A stretch of 64,000 nt of DNA from Coffea arabica (taxonomy: Eukaryota; Streptophyta; Magnoliopsida; Gentianales; Rubiaceae): contig NC_092326.1 of the NCBI RefSeq assembly GCF_036785885.1, positions 40,262,287 through 40,326,286 of the forward strand, written 5' to 3'. Below are positions 27,144 to 38,697 of the stretch, one piece after another; within the stretch, counting starts at the first letter, position 1, and every line of letters begins with the position of its first letter. The notes below the pieces were generated by a model. The model searched no databases. It had not been told where the DNA came from and saw only the letters and a list, made by a program, of their open reading frames with translations. The translations under genes and the position numbers were made by a program.

Positions 27144-27644
27144 TACTTTGGCTTTATTTTATGGGCCAATCAAGTGTTTTAATTTCAATGAGATATTTTA
27201 CACTTTTTTTTAGTAGAAAAGTGAAACTCTTGGAGCTCGTTTGAATTGTTATTATTAGGAATTTTTGTGAAAAAATTTTCTACAACAATTTGATATATGT
27301 GGGATAAAAATAAGAAATATGTTCCTGAACAATGTAAAATTTTTTTTTATTGAAAACAGCAATTCAAAAAAGGCCTAATGTATGTGCATTAGAATGCAAA
27401 GATTGCAAATAGATATTTATTTGAATTGGTATACAAAAGTGTTTATGTAATATATCAACATGATATGCAATTTTATGGAAGTGATTCCCAAACTAAATTA
27501 TCATCCCATAACATCAAAAATTATATGAGCCATATGTGGAATTATGAAATACATTCAAGAAGGTCAATGTAACTCGCATAATATTTAATTATTAATTTTA
27601 AAAGAAAAAAGGGAAAAACACAAAGGAAAAATGCATGCTTTTTC
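27144..27644. repeat. Direct duplication, copy 1 (interrupted by a MITE)
   Basis: It is homologous, in direct orientation, to 27858-28223. Both start TACTTTGGCTTTATTTTATG and run through AATCAAGTGTTTTAATTTCA, TTTGAATTGGTATA, GGTCAATGTAACTC and TTAATTTTAAAAGAA to a shared ATGCTTTTTC. Copy 1 carries about 130 extra bases at 27240-27368. A third small fragment of the unit lies near 27784. Confidence 0.75.
27240..27368. mobile_element. Short MITE inserted in duplication copy 1
   Basis: About 129 bp absent from the matching place in the second copy (around 27948). It begins TTTGAATTG and ends CAATTCAAA, a 9-bp perfect terminal inverted repeat, and resembles the 26276-26400 element in length and ends. 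The empty site in the other copy supports insertion after duplication. A clean target duplication was not seen. Confidence 0.6.
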
Positions 27645-27857
27645 TTCACATTCTTCAAGAGACTATGTAGTTGTAGAAAATTGAAAAATATGATAAGGAG
27701 CATCTTTCTTACTCATATTATTTACTAATTCATATCCCATTATTCATGCTATTACATCACTTTACCTTTTTCTTTTGAAAACAAAATACTTTGGCTTTAT
27801 TTATGTTACCATTACTTTTTCATGAGTACTTCTTTTTCAAAATACTTATTAGTGGAG

Positions 27858-28223
27858 TACTTTGGCTTTATTTTATGAGTCAATCAAGTGTTTTAATTTC
27901 AATAAAATATTTTACGCTTTCTTTTAGTAGAAAAGCGAAACTCTTGACGTTTGTGCATTAGAATTCAAACTTGCAAATAAATATTTGTTTGAATTGGTAT
28001 ATACAAGTTGTTTATGTAATATATGTCAATATGATATGCAATATATGGAAGTAACACTCAAACTAAATTATCACGCTATAATATCAAAAATTATATGGGC
28101 GATGTATGGAATTTGAGAAACATTAAAGGAGGTCAATGTAACTCACACAATATTCAATTAGTATTAATTTTAAAAGAATAAAAGAAAAAAAGAAAAACAT
28201 AAAGGAAAAACGTATGCTTTTTC
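27858..28223. repeat. Direct duplication, copy 2 (without the MITE)
   Basis: Second copy of the unit at 27144-27644, lacking the roughly 129-bp insertion. It ends about 180 bp before the presumed transcribed leader of the SANT-domain gene, so it probably forms part of that gene's upstream region. Confidence 0.75.
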
Positions 28224-28399
28224 TGTCCCTCTCTCATCACTTTTTAGTCTTACCATACCACGTTACCGCTGTGCTCTCCATTCAAAGCAGTAAATTCTGT
28301 CTCCCATCTTTCTTCTCTGTCCTTTTCTCTCATTCAAAACAAGCCAAAAAGCACAACACCCACACACTGCTACTGGTAGTAGTAGTTGGATATACTGTG

Positions 28400-29233
28400 G
28401 ATTGACTGTTAGTAGGTGGAGCTAACAGCTAGCAGTATTTGTTCTGTTCCTTCAGTTTTTTTTTTTTTTTTTTTTTTCATTTCTTCGAACAGCCAAAGAT
28501 GTCATTTTTATGCCTCTGAAAGACTTAAGGTAAGTCTTTTTGCTTATTCTTGAGCTTCTTTTTCTCGTGGGTTCTTAAGTGCGGTCTTGTTTATGTAAAT
28601 TGCTGCCCTGAAAGTATGAATTATGACTTGACTGCTGTTTTCTTCTTGATCATGACCACTGTAAATTTTGTTGCTTTTTTCTTGTTAACCATGCTATTAT
28701 CTTGTGGTTTTCTCTTTCATACTGGTGTTATGGTTAAATTGTGCCCTTATTGTTTATAAAACGATAAAATGGTGCTGTAGAATTGGTAAAGATTCTTGCT
28801 TGCTTTTGTTATTGGTCTGCATTAATGGTTAGCAATATGCCAGGTATAAATCAGACATGGTATATGAAATTTCTTCTGCGGATTTTCTATTTTTCCTTTT
28901 CCTTTGGTATTGGGCTTTGGTGCAAGGCTATCTTTGTTGAGGGATATTCTAAATACTTCTCAGTTGGGCTTTAATCATGTTGTATGATGATCAAGAAATG
29001 GCATAGTGGCTTTTCCTTTAGTCAGATGGGACAGTTTTGTGTGTGGTTGCATTCTTTGTACTGGGTATCGTAACAAATTAGGATTTTTAGATGCATAAGG
29101 AGGACTTTGAGGTGCAAAAAAGTTTGTGGGTTAAGATATTGTGAGTGCATTTCCGTGAATTTGTTATCTGCAGCTTCTAATTGTTGTGATGCAATTTCAT
29201 ATGAAAAGGACTTGTTTATGATTGTAGTGATGC
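28400..29233 (+). promoter_or_regulatory. Presumed 5' UTR with an intron and one short uORF upstream of the SANT-domain gene
   Basis: A T-tract (about 28458-28479) is followed by a candidate leader exon ending at a strong donor, AAG|GTAAGT, at 28529/28530. A good acceptor, TTATCTGCAG, ends at 29173, leaving about 60 nt of leader before the start codon. In the first leader exon a 6-codon upstream frame runs from ATG at 28499 to TGA at 28519, and ATG at 29230 gives another out-of-frame start 4 nt before the chosen start. Transcription was inferred from splice-site quality only. Confidence 0.45.
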
Positions 29234-32200
29234 ATGATGACTGGAGGCAAAGTCATTTTAACATACAAGCGTCAGAGGACACCGCATTGGATTGCATACA
29301 AGCGTAAGAAGCCTCCATCAAGGAAGGATTTTTCTTGGAATAACGAGAGTCCTGATACATCAGCAAGGTGCCCCAGTTGTAATGGCTCAACTACGACTGA
29401 AAAGAAAGGGGAATCAAATGAAAGCAATAAATCAGAATGCCCAAGTTATAATGCCTCAACTACAGCAAAAGAGCATGAGGAATCAACTCAAGGCAATAAT
29501 TCAGAATGCCCAAGTAATGATCCCTCCATTAAGGCAGAAAAGCTAGAGGAGTCTACTGACGGCAATATAATAGAATGCCCAAGTACTGATGTCCCAACTA
29601 CAGCACAAAAGCAAGAAGAAACAAGTGAAGGCAATAGATCAGGATGCCCAAGGAATGATGCCCTGACTATGGCAGAAACGCAAGAGGAATCAACTGAAGG
29701 CAATGGTTCAGAATGCCCTAGTAATGATGCCCCAAATACAGCAGAAAAGGAAGAGGAATCAACTGAAGACAATGAATCAGAATTCCCGAGGACTGATTCC
29801 CCACCTACTGCAGAAAATCAACAGGAATCAACTGAAGACAATAGATCAGAGTGTCCTGCCAGAAATGATGGGGTGAAATATTATCTTCAATTATTTAAAT
29901 TTTTACTCTTTTTTCATGTTGTATGTCCATGTTGTGGTTGTGGGAATTGCTCTGGTAGAGTAAGATGTTTTTGGTTTCGATGTTAGTTTGAGATTTTTTT
30001 TGGGGTTGCAGCAAAACTATTATTGCTTGTTCATGCAATGCAATCAGAAGATTGGTCTTGTATGCTTGTTTCACTGATATACTTAAATTTTCCAGCATAA
30101 AATGCTGCAGTATTGCTATGTGCCATGCTTAGTTTGCCCTCTTAACTTTCCCTCAGGTGGGAAAAGATAGCTATGTAGCTACTTTTTGGTTATAATTACT
30201 TTGTATGGTTTGATGGTAAGCCAAAGTTTGCATATTGACATAACTTCACTAGCAATGGGATGTGGACCATGTTAAGCAACTTTGTTAGTCCAAAATTTTG
30301 CAGCTGAGTAGATAAGAGTTTCGCTGTTTGGTTTTTTGTTTCCTTTCCAAAGTGCTCTGCATTTTTTGAATGATGAATGCCCACGCTTTCTACCTTTGAT
30401 CACATGATGGTGAAAAGTACGTCTTTTGTTAAACTTTCAGTATGCAGTTATTGTCTTCACCACTCAATGAGAAGAAAGTATGAAACTGTTTGAGATAGTG
30501 AAAGTGGGAGAGGTTGTTGAGAACCAGTCTTCTATGAAGCTAGTTTGAAACGTTGGGTCCTAACTTCTGCTTCTGCCGTGTGAGGGATTGAACTCTGAAC
30601 TGTTTGCATGTAATTTGGTTGGCCTTTTTTTTTTTTTTTATCTGTGTGTACATGGAGATTCAATTTCACAAGATTGAAGGTGTTAGTAGTGAGGATTCTT
30701 TGTCTTCTTTGTTATTGGTCTTACAGTGGTTGGTCTTCAGCACATTATATTAGGTAAAAACCGGCTTGCCAACTGTAGAGAAAGGTGACTGTTCACAAGA
30801 GTTGCGGAGCAATCTCATTTACCATTTTCACCTTATCACTTCCCTTGGCTTAAACCCCTTAGGAAAAAGATAGGAATAGCTGAATTCATCTTTAGAAAAT
30901 AAAGGAATATTTTCTTTTTTCTTTTTTTTCTTTTCTTCTATACGTTCTGCAATAGGGAAGATAATAATGTATTAAACTGCGCAATATAGTGATCAAGCAG
31001 CACTCTGAGTTTTTGATGGGAAGGTGGAGATATGGGGAAATTGGGAATTTGGTAGTTGTTAGAACCTATCAAGGATTCTGTACGCATAAAGGAGGACACT
31101 AATCAATGTGAAGGGTAGTTTTTTAAATAGGGCCAGGTGTCCTTTGTCCCAGAACTTACTAACCTCAAATAAGTTCGATTTGTAAAATGCTTACAAACAT
31201 GTCATATTGACAACCAAGAATTACGTGAACAGACAAACAGAAACTAATGCTTAATTGGGAACCTGGGACTAAAGCTGAACTCTTCATCATCTTTAATGGA
31301 GTTCACTTGACATCAAGCTGATTTCCCTAGTTTGGCTCGTTACTCTAACATTGGTCTTCTTGTATATTTCCTGATCTGAGTGTCGCTTGGGCTTCCATTT
31401 CCTGGATGCTGTAGAAATGCATCTTATCCTTTCATGTCTTTTCTATTTGGCAATAGACATAAATATGCAGAATTTGTGCTGGCAAGAGAAATGTTCAACT
31501 GATATTTTATTACCATTTGCAGTTTTATCTCTTGAAGCATGCTTCTGAAGGAAAAAGGCAGTACTCTGGTTACATCAAACGGCAAAATTTCTGTGTATCT
31601 GCTGAAAAGGCAAGCATAGAAGAGGATAAAAACCTGCTTGTACACGATATGAGACAGTTGGACGCTGATTCTCATGCAGTATTGGAGGCGAGTCCGAGAG
31701 AAGGCATCTTTCAGAATGCTTCTGGCGACCAACTCTCTGCAGATTTACATACTCCTGGAAAGTCAGCTAGTATCAAAGAAGCCTCATATTCAGTTGTTAA
31801 ATCTATCTCTATACGTCGCAATAGACCTACCATGAAATGTTCCATTCCTTCTTCTGCAAATTGCAATTCTGGAAGTGAAACACATCAGTTCAGCTTGAAA
31901 TCATCGGTTGAAAAAGATTATGCTGGTGGCTACAAGATTGCCAGTGAATTGGACAAATTTAATCTGAAAGAAACTTGTTTGCCTGTTGAAGATAAACCCG
32001 GTAGCTTGAGTGCCTCTGGAACCTTGCAAAGCAAATTGAGCTCTCCACTAATTACTTTTTATCGAAGATGCAAGCGGAAAAAAGATGTGGATGGGCTACA
32101 TACGCAAAACACCTTGGGAGTTGCAGAGGATTGTTCATTGGAATTTACAGGGTCAAAGTCTGCAGGCTTTGCATCTGTTGGGGAAGCAACGCCTCCTGAA

Positions 32201-35200
32201 AGTGGTTCAAAACATATTTTAGTGAATACGAACCCATCGGAGGAGAATCTTAACAGGAGGGTTGCCTTTGATGCAAATCATGAAAAAGTACGTTATCACT
32301 TTTGAAGTAGCTGTTCTTTTTTCCCCCCCTCTCTCTTTACACAAGATGATGCTCACTTGCAAAATTTGGAGCCTCTACGGTGGTAATCTTGTGTGGAGTC
32401 AAGTAAGCAACTTGACAGGCTATTCTTGAAAATAGTTATTTTTTCTAGAAAGTGAAGACAGGTATTTTGCATTAACAAATGGAACCGAAAGTGATTTTGT
32501 ATTTAGGTGATTGTGGTAATAGTATGCATTTCCTATTAAGATTTTATTCAGCCAGGAATTCAGTTCCACATTAGAGGAATCTAACGGAGAGTTTGGTTCT
32601 GAGTCATTATTCGATTTCTTAGATAGTGTAAATGATATGTTGGAAGCATGAATGTTTTAAATTAAGTCCTCTGGTAAAGATGGAAGGAACATGTGATTTC
32701 TATTCACACTTCACAACTTCTTATCGGCTCATATTTAGCAACATGACACCAAAATATCTGTAACATTTGTTTTAAAGATGTTCTGACAATGTGTTGCAGT
32801 CATACGGTCTGGGGTAGTCTTAATTTGCTGTAGCTGAACTTTCCTGTTATTGTGAATTTTGTTGCTTTCATTGATTCATCGTGGTAACTCTATGGGGAAA
32901 GGGAGAATAAAGAGGCTAGTAGTCGATTGATTCTGCTCAATGGTACATATGCTTTCTTGTTGAGTTCAATAAGTTTGCTGGTCTTCAACAGATGGCAAGC
33001 AGAGAAGTTGAAGAATCATATACCTCTAGATTATCTCCTGAAAATGCGAAGTAAGCTTCAAACTGTCGTAGAAATGTTTCTACTCTACCAAGTAGTCATG
33101 TGAATTCATCCTCTTGTATGTTATTTAGCAGCTTCGAGCAAGCAGATGACAAGCTGGAAAATACACAGGACAACCAGTCTACATTGGAAGTATTTCCTCA
33201 GAATTCTGTTGGGGTTGACTTCCTAGAAGGTCGTATAGGTTGTTCAGGAAACTTATCAAATGATTCGGCTGATGACCTTTCTTGCAAACCAGTGTCAAAA
33301 TACTGTAAAAATACTGTAGCTCAGGAATCTCTAAGACTCAGTTGTCAAGATACTGTAGCTCATGAATCTTTAAGATTGTCCTATGATGACCTGAGCACCG
33401 TAAGAAAAACCAATGAGATTCCTCGTGGCCAACATGCTGCAGTATCACTGGACTTATCTGTACCTCTTCCTGGTGAGGATTTCTAAATCATGTTTGAGGT
33501 GGATTAGTTTTATTTAATTCTTTACCTGCTTCTGCTATGTCTATCGTTTCAGTTGGTGTTTGCTAAAACTCAACTTTAACATCATGTTATTATAGATTCT
33601 CATGGTACAGAGGAGTGTGGTACAGCATCTATCCATGAAGAACAGCCACTCTGTGGTTTGCTGAACTCACAAAGTGGAAGTCATACTATGCTTATTAAAG
33701 ATGAGTCTCCAGGAAACAAACGCTTGGAGTTGCTCTGTGAGAGAGTTGGGGAAAAACATCCACTTCACCAGGCACAGTTACCAGAAGATGGTTTCCTTTC
33801 TGAGGAAGCTGTTGGTCACAATTATAATAATGTAGCAAATTCTTCTCCAGTATTTGGACTGAAAAACAACTGCCTACAGGTTGGTGGGATTATTGAGTTT
33901 CAAGAACCAGTTATTAGATAAAACATCTATTACATGATTTTGTTGTCATACGTTAAAAATTGTTAGTCATTTCCTTTTCAGTAGGCGAAATAGAGTTTGG
34001 TGCTTAAAAATAGGCAATCTGGTATCTTTTTTCAGCTATTTCCAGAGGATAGATCTGATGATATGTTCCAATCAAAGAAGACGCATAAATATGTTACAGC
34101 TTGTGCTGATTCTGAAGAAAGGACTGTTGGTCTGACGGAGAGCAGGAGCCAGACGAGACTTTCGGCAACAAAATCTTCACTCTTTCTTGGTTTATTTCTG
34201 CCCATGGAACTGATAAATGATGGTCATGATCACAGTTCCACCTCATCTCAGCGGCCTAATATTGGCATTCAATCAAAAGAATTTGCTCAAGATACAGTGC
34301 CTGAATTTCCACATCAGACATCATCCTATAGAAGACACAAGATGGTGCTAGATAATATTGTCAGTAGAGCAAGAATGCCGAAGCGAAAGAGAGGCAGCTG
34401 TCTAGAATCGTATGATTCTCCAAGAATGTGGTCAGAGGAAGAGCTAGATTCTCTTTGGGTTGGCATCAGGAGGTATGGAAGAGGAAATTGGGATGTCATG
34501 TTAAGGGATCCGAGGCTGCACTTTTGTCCATGGAGGACTCCCAAGGAACTTGCTGCGCAGTGGGAAGAGGAACAATCTAAGCTTTTCAATACCATGCCTA
34601 CTGCCAGAGGGAGACATTCGAGAACACCCAATATTTTCCAAGACAGTGTGGATAGCTTTTGGCATTCCAAGACTGGAAAAGAAAATTTGGTGGATGATGT
34701 TCAACTTTCACTTGGAGATGTATATTCCCAGCCAAATGGCAGTGTCCAGAAAAGACCACTCTTTAATTATTTCAATGTGCAAACTAATGCACCTTGGCAA
34801 CTTCAAAAAGCTGCAACAAACACGAGGACAATGTATTCCTGCAGGGAAAACCGCAGGAGAGCTATGCTTCAAAACAATGCAATGCTGGATGTCGAATGTT
34901 CTTTTGGTGCCAATCAGTCAACTTGTATGGCTATCGGGGGAAATTTGCCTCACTGGCTCAGAGAAGTAGTCTCAATCCCTTTGAGATCTCCTCAGACGGT
35001 TCTGCCATCAGATAACTCATCTGTAGGTTCTGTTGAAAGGCAGTGGGTAAAGAAACCTTTTCTTGATGCCAAAGGAATTCATCATGAGCCAAGTTATCGA
35101 ATAAGCAACAAGCGCACCGTTGCAGAAAGAGTCGAGCAACAAGCAGGAGCTGGAGCTCATAATGGCAACTTCCCATTTGTGTTAGAACATAATCAAGCTG

Positions 35201-35298
35201 AAGTGCAGAATCCTGGTATCAAACAGGACCTGATCATCATTGACAGTGATACGTCTTCAGAGGAGACTATTTCTGATGATCATAACGCCAAGGTTTAG
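29234..35298 (+). CDS. SANT/Myb-like nuclear protein related to the C-terminal region of CHROMATIN REMODELING 4 / PICKLE-RELATED
   Basis: Six coding exons (29234-29872, 31523-32287, 32992-33050, 33129-33472, 33596-33879, 34036-35298) join in phase to 1117 aa. Residues 44-204 are seven tandem 23-aa repeats (pattern SECPSxxxxTTAExxEESTxGN) plus a partial eighth. Residues about 210-800 are Ser-rich and look disordered. A basic patch MPKRKRG lies at about 811-817. A SANT-type helix bundle follows at about 829-880 (WSEEELDSLWVGIRRYGRG, then LRDPRL and a TPKELAAQWEEEQ helix), which is how the C-terminal SANT region of CHR4-type remodellers reads. LPHWLREVV occurs near 1000. The C-terminus has DLIIIDSDTSSEE (about 1095), a textbook SUMO-interacting pattern. 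No chromodomain, PHD finger or helicase motif is present, so it is not a remodelling ATPase; a DNA- or chromatin-binding partner is my inference. ATG 29237 is an equally possible start. Confidence 0.85.
29363..29872 (+). repeat. In-frame 69-bp minisatellite encoding a 23-aa repeat
   Basis: Seven consecutive 69-bp units (29363-29845) and a partial eighth that runs to the exon end. Each begins at a Ser/Ala-x-Cys-Pro (once Phe-Pro) block and continues with an acidic Thr/Glu/Ser/Asn-rich stretch. Unit length is constant, so the frame is kept. Individual units have diverged by substitution, mostly in the second quarter. Confidence 0.9.
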
Positions 35299-35441
35299 CT
35301 GCAGATTTAGTTTTTAGTAGATTCATGATAAAAGTTAAGAAGATCGATGCTGGTCTGTACTCATCTGTAGGGTTGAGGAAGGATTCTGTAGTTTTCTTAA
35401 GCTAAAAATTCTTTGATTATTATTCAATGTAGTTCTAAGTA

Positions 35442-35447
35442 AATAAA
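35442..35447 (+). terminator. Candidate polyadenylation signal of the SANT-domain gene
   Basis: AATAAA lies 144 nt after the stop codon, in a T-rich 3' region. The position is plausible for a plant gene. Plant signals are loose, so this is only a candidate. Confidence 0.4.
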
Positions 35448-35782
35448 ATCTTTGGTAGAGCAGCCATTAACAAAAGAGCAGTGGTTCTCTTTTTTTTTTT
35501 TTTTTTTGGGTAGGAAGCTAGAGCAATGGTTCTTTATGTCCCAGGCAGTTCCTTGATAAGCTTGCTTTTTGGAAATTTAGACAGCCCCATCGAGCGTTGG
35601 GTGGACTCCCTTTTTGTTTTGTCCTTCTCAATTTGAAGGGGGGAAGATTTTCACTTAAAAACCAGATTAGAAAAAGTCAGTCGGACTACATCTTTCTTGG
35701 CTTAATTATCAGCCAACAGGTGAGTACTGAATAGACAATAATTCACTAGGCTAGTAGTTAAGGGTCTTTGTTTATTATCTTA

Positions 35783-36065
35783 GGCCGTGTTTGATAATTC
35801 AATTCAGCGTTTAAACTTAATAAATTCATATCTTAACATGTTTGGATGCATTTGATAATTAAAAATTAAATATCTGAATTAATTAAGTAGTACTGAATTT
35901 TTTAGGCAAAACTTGCTCGAAAAAATTATTGATAAACTATTCATTTATCACTAAATATGATATACACTCAAATATATTCTATTTAATATTTAACAATTCA
36001 ATAATTTCATGGATTCAGAATTTAGATTTTAGATTTCAAATTTCAATTTTATCAAACCCACCTTT
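35783..36065. repeat. MITE of a dispersed family (GTGTTTGATAA ends), copy 1
   Basis: It opens with GTGTTTGATAATTCAATTCAG and closes with ATTTTATCAAACCCACC, an inverted terminal match. Internal blocks AACATGTTTGGATGCATTTG, GGCAAAACTTGCTC, AATATGATATA and CAATAATTTCATGGATTC recur in the copies at 49768-50047 and, in part, 50050-50217 and 57107-57290. It is non-coding and lies in the spacer between the SANT and RPH1-like genes. Confidence 0.7.
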
Positions 36066-36546
36066 ATTAGTTTAATTATCACCCTCCCTACCCTTTCGCA
36101 TTTTGCCTTTTTCTTTTTTTAAAGAAAAATGTAAAAGGTAAAATGACAAAAAAAATTATCACTTGATTAATGTCTCTATCAACTGCGTTGAATTTTTGGG
36201 TTTTACAACAAAGGTTTACCAAAAAAAAAAAAAAAAAAAAAGAGAAAATGAGAGGAGAGCATACTTATAATCCTTTTTAGAGGTTTTTTTTTTCAAATAC
36301 CCTTTTTAGATGGTTAAGTAAACTTCACTTAAATGCAGGTGTTTGAAAATTTTTTAGAGGGTCAATAATAGTGATTTGCAGAAATGCGAATTACTTCATC
36401 ATACGTCGTCGTAGTGGCGCCCCATGGCTCAACCGCAAAATCATGGCTGGAGTTCGTTAGTTAGCAGTTAGCACTAAGTGATATCTCACTCTGATATTCA
36501 CATTCAAGTTAGCCTTAGCAAAATCATCAACAAAAGAAGGAAAAAA

Positions 36547-38697
36547 ATGAGCAGCTTATCATTATCAACGTCTCTTTGTCACTGTAACTATATAAATTGT
36601 CAAGATTTAAAGCCTCGCTTAATCTCTGCATCATTCTTGAGAAACCAGGGTTGGATTAGTTCGCATCAGCTTCCATCCAAAAGATTCAGCCTGCATTCAA
36701 CCGGTAGTTCAAATGGGCCGTCGGATACAAAGATAGCACTCAAGGAGGAGGAGTCTTCTTCTTCTTCTTCTTCTTCCCAAGAAGAAGAGAGAGTAGTGCA
36801 AGAATTCAATGGAAAAGAAGTAGCCCAGTTGCCAGAAAAGGAAGGGGAAAGAAACAGTTCAAGCACTGGTGCTCCTCTACTCGATAAGGACCTTAAAAAG
36901 GTGAGTCTTTCTCAAAATGGTTTCTCTTGATTTGAATTATTACTGGCAATTCCCAGTTCATATATTTGTTTCTTTTCTTGGATGCATTAAGATTTAGTTT
37001 AGGTGTGAATCAAATGTTTTAGACAGGACTATTAAACCTGGGCTTCTGTAAATTGTAATAGCTGGATTAACAGGTTTCTCACTTTCTCATCTGGTCTGTG
37101 AGACAGATGAGCCCTTAAGTGGTTATCAGTAATGGGGCGATTTTGTTTAGGAGAAAAGTTATCCTAATTTCAATGTTTTTATCCACACTTCTTATACATA
37201 GCAGTCTATATTTATCTCTTCCTAAAAGTTGTAGACTAATCCTACAATTTCCAAAAGGAATTAACAACTCCTGCTAATTAGCTTGGAGGATTTCCATGAA
37301 CTGTTGATAACAATCTTGCACAAGGAAATATTATACTTGGTTCTTTAGCACCTACCAGGCCTGTAGCGTTCAGATATCAGGAAGTCAATAGCTACTCTAT
37401 GCTGGCATGATGAGAATGATGGTTGTGTTGTTTTAAATTTTGATGCATTCTGCTTGTTGTTATTCACTTGTGCGACTGTGTCAACTATTCTTTAGAGTCT
37501 GGAATGAAAATATGCACCTAATGTTTATATAGTCCCCTGAGCAATACTAGCCACTTGATTGTCTGGTGGCATAAAAGTTATTTCTGTTGAAGTTAATATT
37601 ACTGCTTTTCAGCTTCAATAAGTTTTATATTTTCATCTACTCTTCTTTTCTGCATATCTTACTATAACTTTTAGGAAAGATAGAAATTTTATACGATGAT
37701 CGACTTTTTTGGAAAGGTTGTCCAAAAGACTGCAGCAACTTTTGCACCTAGGGCTTCTGTTGCTACCAAAAATCCTGCTGTACCTGGAACCATTCTATAT
37801 ACTGTTTTTGAGGTGCAAGGTTATGTCTCAATGTTGCTAGGAGGAGCTCTGTCTTTTAATCTGATATTCCCCTCTAATGAGCCAGACATATGGAGACTAA
37901 TGGGGATGTGGTCCATCTGGATGTTCAGTAAGCAATACTCATTCCAATAACAATAATTTTTTTAAAATAGAAATGTATTACACGATAGATTGTTTCTTTC
38001 TTTTTTGATGCTTAATGATAAAAGTTTCCTTATATGGTGCTTAGTTATCTAAATTGCATTGCTGGTCAGAGAGGGACATTCCAAAGACTTCAGTCATATG
38101 CAATGTTATGCTTCTTACTTCTTGTTCATTTCCATTTTTCCGGCTGACTGTGTAATAATCTTCAAGCAGCTTATCTATTGTATGGGAAAAGTATTTGGAA
38201 GATGTATTAATTTTAGGACTAGCCATATTATGGCAGAAGGTTACTAATTAATGGAGGTAACCATCAGTTTATATGTGTTTGTAAAGAAAAAGAGGAAAAT
38301 AAAAGATGTACCATGCTTGTGATCAGACATGATAAGCTCCTAGATGGGAGATATTCCAGCTTTATAAGAGTGACCAGTTTTGGCTACTTCTGTTAAAGAG
38401 GTCAATTTCATGCTTTTGCAGCTATTCCTTCCCTCCGGGCACGAGACTGCTCAAAAAATGAGAAAGAAGCCCTCAATTATCTCTTTCTGCTAATCCCGCT
38501 CTTGAATGTTTTAATCCCATTCTTCTGGAAATCATTTGCAGTTGTTTGGTCTGCCGATACCATAGCCTTCTTTGGGATGTATGCATGGAAGGTACTTGTT
38601 TCTTAAACTTTGCCATCTCTAATAGGTTTCATTTTCTTCTTGTGTAAATATATAATTTGTGCAGATGGGGTTGCTTCAAAAAGCAGAGATGGAGTAA
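36547..38697 (+). CDS. RPH1-like: RPH1-like plastid membrane protein (RESISTANCE TO PHYTOPHTHORA 1 family)
   Basis: Four exons (36547-36900, 37717-37927, 38422-38591, 38665-38697) give 255 aa. Residues 1 to about 60 are rich in Ser/Leu/Arg and poor in acidic residues, as in a chloroplast transit peptide. Residues 70-118 are an acidic, Ser-rich linker with a poly-Ser run encoded by TCT/TTC repeats (36752-36778). The conserved core follows: VVQKTAATFAPRAS at 119-132, then four hydrophobic segments at about 150-168, 180-193, 207-223 and 226-243, with MWSIWMFTIPSLRARD between the second and third. Arabidopsis RPH1 (as I recall, At2g48070) is a chloroplast protein needed for resistance to Phytophthora; the biochemical activity is unknown. 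The second exon uses a weak acceptor (GGAAAG|GTT), supported by the conserved frame. Start: first ATG of the transit-like leader. Confidence 0.88.

Larger units (their letters stand above)
35299..36546. other. Spacer between the SANT-domain gene and the RPH1-like gene
   Basis: It holds the 3' UTR of the upstream gene, a dispersed MITE (35783-36065), a poly-A run near 36221-36240 and the promoter/leader of the RPH1-like gene. The last 150 bp (CGTCGTCGTAGTGGCGCCCC at about 36402) is GC-richer and is probably leader or core promoter. No other gene seen. Confidence 0.5.

Noticed and set aside
34326-35176. Antisense and shifted frames over the last SANT-gene exon
   Set aside because: Shadows of the 420-codon real exon; none has a domain.
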